Positions 25,013 to 32,627 of a stretch of DNA of 64,000 nt are shown here, piece by piece. Every line of letters starts with the position of its first letter. Position 1 is the stretch's first letter. Both the position numbers and the translations under genes were made by a program. The notes below the pieces were generated by a model. The model had not been told where the DNA came from, made no database searches, and saw only the letters and a list, made by a program, of their open reading frames with translations. Source of the DNA: Rhodoferax sp. (GTDB lineage Bacteria > Pseudomonadota > Gammaproteobacteria > Burkholderiales > Burkholderiaceae_C); NCBI GenBank assembly GCA_024235935.1, contig JACKLL010000005.1:62001-126000 (forward strand), read 5' to 3'.

Positions 25013-25699
25013 GTGGAGCTCTCGTCCAAAACCAGCCGCCAGCTGTTCACCGACTTCAAGGCCAACCCTACGCGCAAGCGTTTCGGCTTTGGCAGCATGC
25101 CGGCACTGATCAACATCGATCTGCAAAAGGCCTATACCTCCGTCGGCGAATTCGCCACCGCCTACGAGACCGATCCCCGGCAGCTCGACCATGTCAACAC
25201 GCTGGCCGAGGAGTTCCGCTCCCGCGGCTTTCCGGTCGTCTGGACCTACGTCGCGTACATGGAGTCGGGTGAGGACTGCGGCGTCTGGGGCACGCGCACC
25301 AACACGCCGGACTCGCTGCAGAACATCAAGGTCGGCAGCCGGCGTTCCGAATTCGACGACCGGCTGAAGATCGACAAGGTGCGTGACATCATCATCAACA
25401 AGCGCATGGCGTCGGCATTCTTCGAGACCAACCTGGGCTCGATCTTCAACTTCCACAAGGTTGACACCGTTGTCGTCACCGGCGGCTCGACCTCGGGCTG
25501 CGTACGCGCCACGGTGGTCGACAGCCTGTCGCGCAGCTACCGCACCATCGTTCCCGAGGAGTGCGTAGCCGACAAGCACGAGGGCCCGCACTTCGCCAAC
25601 CTGTACGACATGGCGGTCAAGTATGCCGATGTGCTGTCGGTGCAGGAAACACTGGAGCAGCTGCGTCGCGTGCCTGCAGCGGGTGGAGTGGCACGGTGA
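25013..25699 (+). CDS. Isochorismatase-fold amidohydrolase (N-carbamoylsarcosine amidase-like)
   Basis: A 228-residue cysteine hydrolase close to the N-carbamoylsarcosine amidase branch. Triad: Asp36 (INIDLQKAY), Lys130 (INKRMASAFF) and Cys163 (TSGCVRATVVD), spacing 33. The GTG at 25013 has a GGAAGGA ribosome site eight bases upstream; no ATG is better placed. First gene of the operator-controlled cluster and coupled by TGATG to a PuuE-like hydrolase. Relatives cleave carbamoyl or half-amide groups (NicF acts on maleamate), so a half-amide produced by the next enzymes is a plausible substrate. Confidence 0.85.
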   Translation: MELSSKTSRQLFTDFKANPTRKRFGFGSMPALINIDLQKAYTSVGEFATAYETDPRQLDHVNTLAEEFRSRGFPVVWTYVAYMESGEDCGVWGTRTNTPDSLQNIKVGSRRSEFDDRLKIDKVRDIIINKRMASAFFETNLGSIFNFHKVDTVVVTGGSTSGCVRATVVDSLSRSYRTIVPEECVADKHEGPHFANLYDMAVKYADVLSVQETLEQLRRVPAAGGVAR

Positions 25700-26610
25700 T
25701 GCGCGATCCCGGCCTGTACGACTACCTGCCGTACGCCGGTCGGCCGAAGATCCGCTGGCCGAACGGAGCCCGCGTCGCCTTCTGGGTGGCGCCGAACATC
25801 GAGTTCTACGAACTCGATCCGCCGCGCAACCCGGCACGTGCGGCATGGGCACGTCCGGCGCCCGATGTGCTGAATTATTCCTACCGCGACTATGGCAACC
25901 GCGCCGGCTTCTGGCGCATGCTCGATGCGATGAAGCGCTGCAACATGCGCGGCAGCGTGTCGCTGAACGTGGCGGTGTGCGAACACCATCCCGAGGTCAT
26001 CCAGGCCTGCGCCGACAATGGCTGGGAGTTCTACTCGCACGGGACCTACAACACACGCTACCTGATGGGCATGACCGAGGCGCAGGAGCGGGCAGTCATC
26101 CAGGATTCGATCGACACCATCCGCAAGCACACCGGCCAGAAGCTCGACGGCTGGCTGGCACCGGCACTGACCTATACCGACAACACGCTGGACCTGGTGG
26201 CCGAGATGGGCCTCACCTATGTCTGCGACCTGTTCCACGACGACCAGCCCGGTGCGGTCAAGGTCAGGAAGGGCCGGCTGATCAGCGTGCCGTATTCGCT
26301 GGAGATGAACGACGTCATCGTCTACAACGTCAATCTGGTGTCGCCGCGGCGCTATGCCGACATTCTCAAGCGCCAGTTCGACCGTCTGTATGCCGAGGGG
26401 GAGGAGTCGGGCACCGTGATGTGCATTCCACTGCATCCCTACCTGGTCGGCCAGCCCTACCGCATGGCCGCATTCGAAGAGGCTCTGTCGTACATCACCG
26501 GCCATGACAAGGTCTGGCTGGCCACCGGCCGCGAAATCGCGCAGCATTTCAACGACCACTATTACGACGCCTTTGCACAGGCCAGCCAGAGCGTGGGGGA
26601 AGCACCATGA
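25699..26610 (+). CDS. PuuE/NodB-fold hydrolase (polysaccharide deacetylase superfamily), cluster copy 1
   Basis: A 303-residue protein of the PuuE branch of the NodB fold, a branch that includes ring-opening allantoinase and, as I recall, bacterial cyclic imide hydrolase rather than true polysaccharide deacetylases. Motifs: RWPNGARVAFWVAPNIEFYE, YRDYGNRAGFWRMLDAM, GWEFYSHGTYNTRYLMGM, DLFHDDQPGAV and IPLHPYLVGQPYRM. No signal peptide, so it is cytosolic. It shares a base with the preceding stop and overlaps the next start (ATGA). With a cysteine hydrolase upstream, a two-step imide-to-half-amide-to-acid route is suggested, not proven. Confidence 0.85.
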   Translation: MRDPGLYDYLPYAGRPKIRWPNGARVAFWVAPNIEFYELDPPRNPARAAWARPAPDVLNYSYRDYGNRAGFWRMLDAMKRCNMRGSVSLNVAVCEHHPEVIQACADNGWEFYSHGTYNTRYLMGMTEAQERAVIQDSIDTIRKHTGQKLDGWLAPALTYTDNTLDLVAEMGLTYVCDLFHDDQPGAVKVRKGRLISVPYSLEMNDVIVYNVNLVSPRRYADILKRQFDRLYAEGEESGTVMCIPLHPYLVGQPYRMAAFEEALSYITGHDKVWLATGREIAQHFNDHYYDAFAQASQSVGEAP

Positions 26611-27533
26611 CGATCCCGGACAGCTATCTCGCATACGCGAATCGCCGCTACGGCATGGACCACGACCGCTACGACTGGTCGATGTTGCCGCAGCGCAAGC
26701 CGGTCGTCTGGCCGAATGGCGCGCGGGTTGCGCTGTGGGTGATTCCGGCCCTTGAATGGTTTCCGCTCGACATGAAGGGCGTGCCCTTCAAGCCACCCGG
26801 TGCAATGCAGACCGCCTACCCGGACCTGCGCCACTACACGCTGCGCGACTACGGCAACCGGGTCGGCATCTTTCGCGTGATGCAGGCGCTCGACCGCCAT
26901 GGCATCCGGGCCTCCGTGGCAGTGAATGCGGCGGTCGCCGCACGCTATCCGACATTGCTGCAGGAATGCACCCGGCGCCACTGGGAGGTGATTGCCAACG
27001 GGCAGGACATGGACCACCTGCACCATGCGGGCCTGGACCCTGAGGTCGAGCGCAAGATCATCTCCGACACTCTGGCGCTGCTGCGCAAGGCGTCGGGTCA
27101 GGCGGTGCGCGGATGGCTGTCGCCGGCCAAGTCGGAGTCGGCCGCCACGCTGGATCTGCTGGCGGCGGCGGGTGTCGACTATGTCTGCGACTGGGTCAAC
27201 GACGACATGCCTTATGCGATGCGGACGCAAAGCGGCGCGCTGCATGCCTTGCCGCATCCGGTCGACATCGACGACTACACGATCCTGGTGCAGAACCACC
27301 ATACCGAGGATGATTTCCGCGACCAGCTGTGCGACCAGTTCGACCTGCTGTACAAGGAGTCGGAGACGCAGGGTGGGCGCATCATGGCGGTATCACTGCA
27401 TCCCTGGGTGATCGGCCAGCCCTACCGGATCAAGGCGCTGGAAGACGCGCTGCAGCACATCATGGGCCACAGCGGGGTGTGGGCTGCGACCGGCAGCGAG
27501 ATCCTGGACGCCTGGTCGGCCGGGCAGTCCTGA
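26607..27533 (+). CDS. PuuE/NodB-fold hydrolase, divergent copy 2
   Basis: A 308-residue paralogue of the preceding protein (about the same layout: VWPNGARVALWVIPALEWFP, LRDYGNRVGIFRVMQAL, CDWVNDDMPYAM, SLHPWVIGQPYRI). The conserved SHGxYNTRY segment is replaced by VIANGQDMDHLHHAG, removing the His of SHG and shifting the His cluster. This places it with the copy at 43501-44400 (AHGQSASRMMH) in a second subtype. It may act on a different ring or form a hetero-oligomer with copy 1. Both are in the same translation-coupled unit. Confidence 0.82.
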   Translation: MTIPDSYLAYANRRYGMDHDRYDWSMLPQRKPVVWPNGARVALWVIPALEWFPLDMKGVPFKPPGAMQTAYPDLRHYTLRDYGNRVGIFRVMQALDRHGIRASVAVNAAVAARYPTLLQECTRRHWEVIANGQDMDHLHHAGLDPEVERKIISDTLALLRKASGQAVRGWLSPAKSESAATLDLLAAAGVDYVCDWVNDDMPYAMRTQSGALHALPHPVDIDDYTILVQNHHTEDDFRDQLCDQFDLLYKESETQGGRIMAVSLHPWVIGQPYRIKALEDALQHIMGHSGVWAATGSEILDAWSAGQS

Positions 27534-27574
27534 TCGGAGCGGTGCGGGATGCGGGCCCAAGACCCCTCCCGTGG

Positions 27575-27591
27575 TGGCGCCCGTGGCGCCA
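27575..27591. terminator. Hairpin between convergent genes
   Basis: TGGCGCC, CGT, GGCGCCA form a perfect 7-bp stem in the 63-base gap between the forward PuuE-like gene and the reverse tautomerase-fusion gene. There is no T run, so termination efficiency is uncertain. Confidence 0.45.
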
Positions 27592-27596
27592 GGCCC

Positions 27597-28172
27597 TCAG
27601 TGTGCCGGCGGCGCAGACGCAATGGCGTGCAGCGCCATGTCGTTCCAGACGTCCTGCCGGCGGATCAGGCCATCTGCCACCTCGAAGCGGTCGATGAAGC
27701 GGATGCCCTCGAACGTCGTGCCGTCGAGCCAGGTTCCGCGCAGCGTGCCGAAGCAGTAGACGACGGCGCCATCGCCGGTCCAGCTCTCGTCAAAGCGTTC
27801 ATAGTCTTTTGCAACGCTGAGGTAGCGGCTGCGCGACCATTCCACCAGCTGCGTCAGTCGCTGCATCGGCGCTGCACCCGGAAACGTCATCTGGAAATCG
27901 GGTGCGAGCATGTGCTCGGCGGCTGGCAGGTCGCGCTCCTGCATGCGGTCCAGGAAGGCGCGCACCAGCGCCGAGGCATCGGGCCGCTCCGGCCCGCCGG
28001 CCGAGAGCACCCTGCCATCACGCTGGTAGGTGCTGGCGTGCTGCACGAACACGATGGTGCCGGAGGGCGCTGCGGCAATCACCGAACGGGTGGCGACTGC
28101 CACGCGCTGCACCAGGCGACTCTCCGCCTCGGTGGAATAGCCGGGCAGCAGCGTGACGGAAATGACGGGCAT
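27597..28172 (-). CDS. Tautomerase (4-OT-like) fused to NTF2/SnoaL-like domain
   Basis: A 191-residue two-domain protein. Residues 1-62 resemble 4-oxalocrotonate tautomerase: Pro2 follows the start Met, as required for the N-terminal proline catalyst, then VISVTLLPGYSTEAESRLVQ and the helix RVAVATRSVIAA. Residues about 70-185 form an NTF2-like fold (LVRAFLDRMQERDLPAAEHM, FQMTFPGAAPM, FIDRFEVADGLIRRQDVWND). The two folds are normally separate proteins. It lies on the opposite strand inside the catabolic cluster and shares a 35-base divergent gap with the next PuuE-like gene. It may isomerise an unsaturated intermediate of the pathway. Confidence 0.8.
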   Translation of the reverse strand: MPVISVTLLPGYSTEAESRLVQRVAVATRSVIAAAPSGTIVFVQHASTYQRDGRVLSAGGPERPDASALVRAFLDRMQERDLPAAEHMLAPDFQMTFPGAAPMQRLTQLVEWSRSRYLSVAKDYERFDESWTGDGAVVYCFGTLRGTWLDGTTFEGIRFIDRFEVADGLIRRQDVWNDMALHAIASAPPAH

Positions 28173-28207
28173 GGAGCGCTCCTGTGGGCGTGGGTGGGGG
28201 GGTGATC

Positions 28208-29134
28208 ATGCCGGCAATCGAGAAACCCCTGGGCATGGTCGACGGCTCCGAGCGTATGGTCTATTCGGCCGCGCCGGACCGCGCCCCTTTGCGCTGGCCG
28301 GGCGGGGCGCGGGTGGCCCTGTGGGTGGCACCGAACATCGAGCACTACGAGTTTTTGCCCGAGAAGATCCGGGTGCGCGACCCCTGGCCGCGCATGCCGC
28401 ATCCGGACATCCTGGGCTATGGCCTGCGCGACTATGGCAACCGGGTCGGCGTCTGGCGCCTGATGGAATTGTTCGACCGCTACCCCTTGCCGATCACCGT
28501 CTCGCTGTCGATGGCGGTGCTGCAGATGTACCCGGACATTGCCGATGCGATGATGCGGCGCGGCTGGGAGTTCATGTCGCACGGCCTGTACAACACGCGC
28601 TACCACTGGGGCCTGGACGAAGACGCCGAGCGTGCCGCGATTGCCGAATGCCAGCAGATCCACCGCGCCGTGACCGGACGTGCGCTGAGCGGCTGGTTCT
28701 CGCCGGCAGCGTCCAATACGCTGCAGACCCCGGACCTGGTGGCAGAGGCCGGCATCGCGTACCTGTGCGATCTGTACCACGACGACCAGCCGACGCCGAT
28801 CCGGGTGCGCTCGGGCACGCTGGTGTCCTTGCCGTATTCGATGGAGATCAACGACAGCATCGCCTGGCGGCGCGGCCAGGAGGCCGAAGCCTTTGCGCAG
28901 AAGATCTGCGACGAATTCGATGTGCTGTATGCCGAAGGCGCGCACAGCGGCAAGGTCATGAACATTGCCGTGCATCCGTTCATCATGGGCCAGCCGCACC
29001 GCATCGACCATCTGGCGCGGGCGCTGGACTACATCTTTTCGCACAGCGGTGTCTGGTGTGCCACCGGCGCCGACATCGTTGCGCACTACCGACAGCAAAC
29101 TTCCCTGGTGCCCGTGGCGCCGCCAACCCCCTGA
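28208..29134 (+). CDS. PuuE/NodB-fold hydrolase, cluster copy 3
   Basis: A 308-residue relative of the protein at 25699-26610, with the same subtype markers: RWPGGARVALWVAPNIEHYE, YGLRDYGNRVGVWRLMELF, GWEFMSHGLYNTRYHWG, CDLYHDDQPTPI and VHPFIMGQPHRI. ATG at 28208 is preferred because it follows a G-rich ribosome site; an earlier ATG at 28184 gives a poly-Gly start. The leader is only 35 bases because of the divergent tautomerase gene, so both promoters must overlap. Likely a ring-opening amidohydrolase on a substrate related to that of copy 1. Confidence 0.84.
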   Translation: MPAIEKPLGMVDGSERMVYSAAPDRAPLRWPGGARVALWVAPNIEHYEFLPEKIRVRDPWPRMPHPDILGYGLRDYGNRVGVWRLMELFDRYPLPITVSLSMAVLQMYPDIADAMMRRGWEFMSHGLYNTRYHWGLDEDAERAAIAECQQIHRAVTGRALSGWFSPAASNTLQTPDLVAEAGIAYLCDLYHDDQPTPIRVRSGTLVSLPYSMEINDSIAWRRGQEAEAFAQKICDEFDVLYAEGAHSGKVMNIAVHPFIMGQPHRIDHLARALDYIFSHSGVWCATGADIVAHYRQQTSLVPVAPPTP

Positions 29135-29138
29135 CACC

Positions 29139-29837
29139 ATGACAAGCACTGCTTCCAACGACTACATCCGCGCCTACATGACCGAACGTCCGGTCGATCC
29201 GGCCCGCGCCGCGCTGCTCATCATCGACATGCAATACGCGACCGGTTCGCGCTCCGGAGCGCTCGGGCGCAAGCTCCAGGCCGAGGGTTCGAACGTGGGC
29301 GACTACCGGTTCGACCGGATCGAGACCGCGGTGCTGCCCCATACCTGCCAGCTGCGTGACCGCTTCACCGCGCTGGGCCGGCCGGTGCTGCATGTCACGG
29401 TGGGCGCGGCCCATGCCGATGCGCTGGACGCGCCGGTGCACATGCGCAAGCTGTTCGTGGAATTCGCCAACCACGTGGGCAGCCATGAGCACGAGATTCT
29501 CGAGGAGCTGCGGCCCCGCGCCGGCGAGCATGTGCTGCGCAAGACCACGATCGGCGCATTCGCCTCCACGAACATCGACAGCCTGCTGCGCGCGCTGGGC
29601 TGCGATCAGCTGTACCTGTGCGGCATTTCCAGCAACATGTGCGTCGAGACCACGGCGCGCGAGGCGGCGGATCGGGGTTACCTGGTCACCCTGGTCGAAG
29701 ATGCCTGCGGTACCACCCACGCGGATCTGCATGCGGCGACGATGCGCAACTTCCAGCGCCTGTTCGGCCGGGTCGAATCGACCCGCACTGCACTGGATGA
29801 ACTGCCGGTTCCGGCCATGGCAGGAGGCGTGGCATGA
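29139..29837 (+). CDS. Isochorismatase-fold cysteine hydrolase
   Basis: A 232-residue enzyme with triad Asp30 (LLIIDMQYATG), Lys135 (HVLRKTTIGAF) and Cys168 (SSNMCVETTAREAADRGY), spacing 33. The loop between Asp and Lys is long and contains many His residues (HADALDAPVHM, NHVGSHEHE), unlike the other family members in this window, suggesting a different substrate pocket. It begins four bases after the PuuE-like stop and overlaps the racemase-fold gene by four bases. Candidate activity: amidohydrolysis of a half-amide or ureido acid. Confidence 0.85.
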   Translation: MTSTASNDYIRAYMTERPVDPARAALLIIDMQYATGSRSGALGRKLQAEGSNVGDYRFDRIETAVLPHTCQLRDRFTALGRPVLHVTVGAAHADALDAPVHMRKLFVEFANHVGSHEHEILEELRPRAGEHVLRKTTIGAFASTNIDSLLRALGCDQLYLCGISSNMCVETTAREAADRGYLVTLVEDACGTTHADLHAATMRNFQRLFGRVESTRTALDELPVPAMAGGVA

Positions 29838-30607
29838 CGCGCAAGGTGCTGGTCATCGTACCCTTCGCCATGTCGGCCGACAACCTGTTGCTGCGCGAGC
29901 AGCAGCTGGCGGGCCTGCAGTTCGGCCCCGACCTGGTGTTCGAGTACCGCACCGTCAGGGCCGGCCCGGTCAACTACTCCAGCCACCACGACTTCGTGCT
30001 GGCCGACGTCGCCAACTTTGAAGCCGGATGCCGGGCGCAGGACGAGGGCTATGCAGCGGTGTGCATCGACACCATGAGCGACTCGGGTGTCGCGGCGCTG
30101 CGCGCGGTGCTGGACATTCCGGTGTTCGGCCCGGGCAAGGTCTCGATGCTGACGGCGCTGATGCTGGGCGACCGGTTCTCCATCCTGACCATGGCCAGCC
30201 GCTGGAAGCCGCTGTACAAGAAGGCGCTCGATGAACTCGGCATGCACCACAAGTGCGCCTCGGTGCGTGCAATCGAGGTGCCACCTGACAACCAGGGACT
30301 GCTGGCGGGCAAGGAGGAACTGGTCTTTCCGCTGCTGGAGCAGGCCGCACGCAAGGCCATCGCGGAGGATGGCGCCGAGGTGCTGATCCTCGGCTCGACG
30401 ACCATGCACCAGGCGCACGCGTATCTGGTCGACCGCCTGCCGGTGCCGGTCATCAACCCCGGGCCAGTCAGCTACAAGATGGCGGAAGCCGCCCTGGCGC
30501 TGGGGCTGCGCCAGAGCCGCGTCGCGTACCCGGCGCCGATGCATCCGCGGCTCGACATGCTGCAGGCCATGCTCAGCGCCGCACAAGGCGCTTCGGACCG
30601 TCCATGA
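29834..30607 (+). CDS. Asp/Glu racemase-superfamily protein without the catalytic cysteines
   Basis: A 257-residue protein of the Asp/Glu/hydantoin racemase superfamily, which also contains maleate isomerase and arylmalonate decarboxylase. Alignment by eye puts Thr80 (CIDTMSDSG) where hydantoin racemase has its first cysteine and Ser188 (ILGSTTMHQ) where it has the second (LGCAGM). Cys77 is three residues away from the normal place. Classic two-base cysteine chemistry therefore cannot be assumed. The gene is embedded by ATGA overlaps between a cysteine hydrolase and a dioxygenase, so it should act on the same small substrate, perhaps by isomerisation or decarboxylation with different residues. 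Confidence 0.82.
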   Translation: MTRKVLVIVPFAMSADNLLLREQQLAGLQFGPDLVFEYRTVRAGPVNYSSHHDFVLADVANFEAGCRAQDEGYAAVCIDTMSDSGVAALRAVLDIPVFGPGKVSMLTALMLGDRFSILTMASRWKPLYKKALDELGMHHKCASVRAIEVPPDNQGLLAGKEELVFPLLEQAARKAIAEDGAEVLILGSTTMHQAHAYLVDRLPVPVINPGPVSYKMAEAALALGLRQSRVAYPAPMHPRLDMLQAMLSAAQGASDRP

Positions 30608-31443
30608 CGCCCCGCCTGCTGCAGCCCGAACAGGTCGCTGCCTACGGCCGCGACGGCTTCGTCTGCCCGGTGCCGGTACTGGCACCTGAGGAGGTGCACA
30701 GCGCACGAGGCGAACTCGAAGACTGGGAGAGGGTGCGCGGCGCACCGATCGACTTCCCCGAGAAGTCGAAGTCCTATCTGCTGTTCGGCTGGGCTGATCG
30801 GCTGGTCCACCATCCGCGGGTGCTGGACGCGGTCGAGGACCTCATCGGCCCGGACATCCTGGTCTACCACTCGACGCTGTTTCTCAAGGAGGCCCGGACG
30901 CCGGCGTTCGTGCGCTGGCACCAGGACAGTACGTATTTCTACCTCGAGCCACATGCGCACGTGACGGCCTGGGTGGCCTTGTCGGAAGCGGACGAGACTG
31001 CCGGCTGCATGGTGGCCTTGCCGGGGAGCCACCGGTGGGGCGCGTTCGCGCACGACGACCAGCCGGGGCCGCACAACATGATCCGGCGCGGCCAGGGCAT
31101 CAGCGGGCGCTTCGACGATGCGCGCGGCACACCGATGCCGCTGCACGCGGGAGAGATGTCGCTGCACCATACCGATCTGGTCCATGCATCGGGTGCCAAC
31201 GACAGTGCCGACCGGCGCATCGGGTTCGCGATCAGCTATATCCCGGCGCAGGTACGTCCGGTGGGCGCCGTGCAGCCATCGGCCTTGTGCGTACGCGGCC
31301 GGGACCATGGCCATTTCCTGCCCGAACAGCGGCTCCTGGCACCGTTGTCGGACTCGGCGTGCGCGGCGCACCGGCAGGCACTGGCGCGGTTTCGTGCGTT
31401 GCAGGATGCCGGTTTCAAGGCAGACGGGGCAACTGCGGCATGA
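30604..31443 (+). CDS. Phytanoyl-CoA dioxygenase-family (PhyH) iron/2-oxoglutarate enzyme
   Basis: A 279-residue non-haem iron oxygenase. The facial triad is visible as His106 and Asp108 (VRWHQDSTYF) and distal His194 (TDLVHASGAND); Arg204/205 (SADRRIGFAIS) should bind 2-oxoglutarate. Such enzymes hydroxylate or demethylate small molecules. It overlaps both neighbours by four bases, so it belongs to the amide or imide catabolic unit and may hydroxylate a ring or side chain before or after hydrolysis. Confidence 0.88.
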   Translation: MTPRLLQPEQVAAYGRDGFVCPVPVLAPEEVHSARGELEDWERVRGAPIDFPEKSKSYLLFGWADRLVHHPRVLDAVEDLIGPDILVYHSTLFLKEARTPAFVRWHQDSTYFYLEPHAHVTAWVALSEADETAGCMVALPGSHRWGAFAHDDQPGPHNMIRRGQGISGRFDDARGTPMPLHAGEMSLHHTDLVHASGANDSADRRIGFAISYIPAQVRPVGAVQPSALCVRGRDHGHFLPEQRLLAPLSDSACAAHRQALARFRALQDAGFKADGATAA

Positions 31444-31832
31444 GCGACGTCGCGGCACAGCGCAGCGCGCTGATCATGCTGGTGGAGCGCTACTTCGCGG
31501 CGGTGGACCGCATGGATCTGGACGCGACGCTGGCCTGCTTCACCGCGGATGCGCGGGTCACGATTGCGACCTTCGACACCGTCTACCAGGGCCGGGACAC
31601 CGAGGTCCGCGGCATGTACGAACGCCTGTTCGCACGGTATGCCAGTGTCTGGCACGGGGACTTCGACCATGTGGCGCAGCCGCCGCAGCGCATCGCCAGC
31701 CAGTTCACGGTGCGCAATGTGTCAGCCCAGGGGATGCTGGCGGTGAAGCACAACTGCAACTTCTTTCGCCTGCGTGAGGGGCTGGTCTGCGACATGAGCG
31801 TCTACATGAGCGGGGACAACTCGCTGCGCTGA
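31440..31832 (+). CDS. SnoaL/NTF2-like small protein
   Basis: A 130-residue protein with an NTF2-like pattern: helix LIMLVERYFAAVDRMDLDA, TLACFTADARVTIATF, then RGMYERLF and strand-rich C-terminus ending VCDMSVYMSGDN. The family includes polyketide cyclases, isomerases and dehydratases as well as binding proteins. Catalytic residues cannot be named. It starts inside the dioxygenase stop codon and is the last gene of that coupled group. Confidence 0.75.
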   Translation: MSDVAAQRSALIMLVERYFAAVDRMDLDATLACFTADARVTIATFDTVYQGRDTEVRGMYERLFARYASVWHGDFDHVAQPPQRIASQFTVRNVSAQGMLAVKHNCNFFRLREGLVCDMSVYMSGDNSLR

Positions 31833-31941
31833 GCTGTGCCTGCATGCGGGCCGGTCAAGCGCGCATGGCCATCCCGGTCCGGTGCCAGAATGGATGCCAG
31901 CTTGCGTTGTCCGCAACACCTCAGCCCCTTCAGGAGAAACC

Positions 31942-32232
31942 ATGGCCGCTTATCTTGTCGTCGATTCCAGACTCACCGATCCCGAGCTGTACGAACAGTA
32001 CAAACTCAAGGCCAGGCCACTGGCTGAAAAGCATGGTGGCGAGTACCTGGCGCGTGGCGGCAAGACCACGGTCAAGGAGTCCGACCTGTGGTCGCCCACG
32101 CGCATGGTGCTGATCCGCTTCCCGTCGATGGAACAGGCCGAGGCCTTCTATGACAGCGCCGAGTACCAGCAGGTACTGGGCATCAGCAAGCAGTCGGCCG
32201 AGCGCACGGTCTTCGTGCTCGAAGGCATGTGA
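31942..32232 (+). CDS. DUF1330 family protein
   Basis: A 96-residue dimeric alpha-beta barrel protein of DUF1330: MAAYLVVDSRLTDPELYEQY, HGGEYLARGG, and LIRFPSMEQAEAFYDSAEYQ. Function is unknown, though related ferredoxin-like folds bind or isomerise small molecules. A strong AGGAG precedes the ATG. It is separated by 109 bases from the SnoaL-like gene and may have its own promoter; a terminator follows. Confidence 0.9.
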   Translation: MAAYLVVDSRLTDPELYEQYKLKARPLAEKHGGEYLARGGKTTVKESDLWSPTRMVLIRFPSMEQAEAFYDSAEYQQVLGISKQSAERTVFVLEGM

Positions 32233-32257
32233 CGCGGCGCGTCGGCAGCTTTTTTTT
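32231..32257 (+). terminator. Rho-independent terminator after DUF1330 gene
   Basis: GACGC, GGC, GCGTC forms a hairpin overlapping the stop codon; GGCAGC and a run of eight T follow. The T run starts six bases from the stem, so the exact fold may differ, but it marks the end of the cluster. Confidence 0.6.
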
Positions 32258-32327
32258 GCGCGCTTGCCTGCGCGTGCAACGGCTGCCGCGATTTGGCAAA
32301 TGTCGACATCTGCGATAAACTCACGCC

Positions 32328-32350
32328 CTTCGTTCGCGAAGTTGTTTTAT
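32328..32350 (+). terminator. Second hairpin with TTCG tetraloop and T-rich tail
   Basis: CTTCG, TTCG, CGAAG followed by TTGTTTTATT. The UUCG-type loop and following T-rich tail make it a plausible backup terminator or a leader hairpin of the choline operon. Confidence 0.5.
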
Positions 32351-32497
32351 TGCGGGTTCTTCTTGTCATGGCCAATGGCCTGATTCGGCGCCGCGTACTG
32401 TGCGGGGTCGTCGGATGCCCGTCGCCAAGGCGGCGTTGGCAACCAAGCGCTCACATGCCCCCTGCCTCTGGCGGGCTCCGATACCGGTTAACCGTGT

Positions 32498-32512
32498 GTT
32501 CATGCATTGAAC
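32498..32512. promoter_or_regulatory. Inverted repeat GTTCA-N5-TGAAC upstream of choX
   Basis: A perfect 5-5-5 inverted repeat. The TTCA/TGAA arms are broadly like those of TetR-type BetI sites, but the regulator is not in this window, so assignment is tentative. Confidence 0.35.
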
Positions 32513-32627
32513 GGCCCTGTGCGGCTGTCTTTCACGGGATGCGGTATTGCCGGCTGTATCCCACTTCGGCTATCGTCGTGTCGTGCCTCACAGGCGCCGC
32601 GCACAGCCACACGAAAAAGGAAAAACC

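Larger units (their letters stand above)
32233..32627. other. Intergenic region upstream of the choline operon
   Basis: This 395-base gap holds no credible gene. It contains the preceding terminator, a second hairpin with a TTCG loop followed by a T-rich run (32328-32350) and an inverted repeat GTTCA-TGCAT-TGAAC (32498-32512) 116 bases before choX that could be a regulator site. No betI gene is present. Confidence 0.5.

Noticed and set aside
25699..29134. Annotating the NodB-fold proteins as polysaccharide or chitin deacetylases
   Set aside because: They lack signal peptides, lack the canonical metal-binding DD and HxxxH layout, and follow the PuuE-like YGxRxGxxR and SHG motifs instead.
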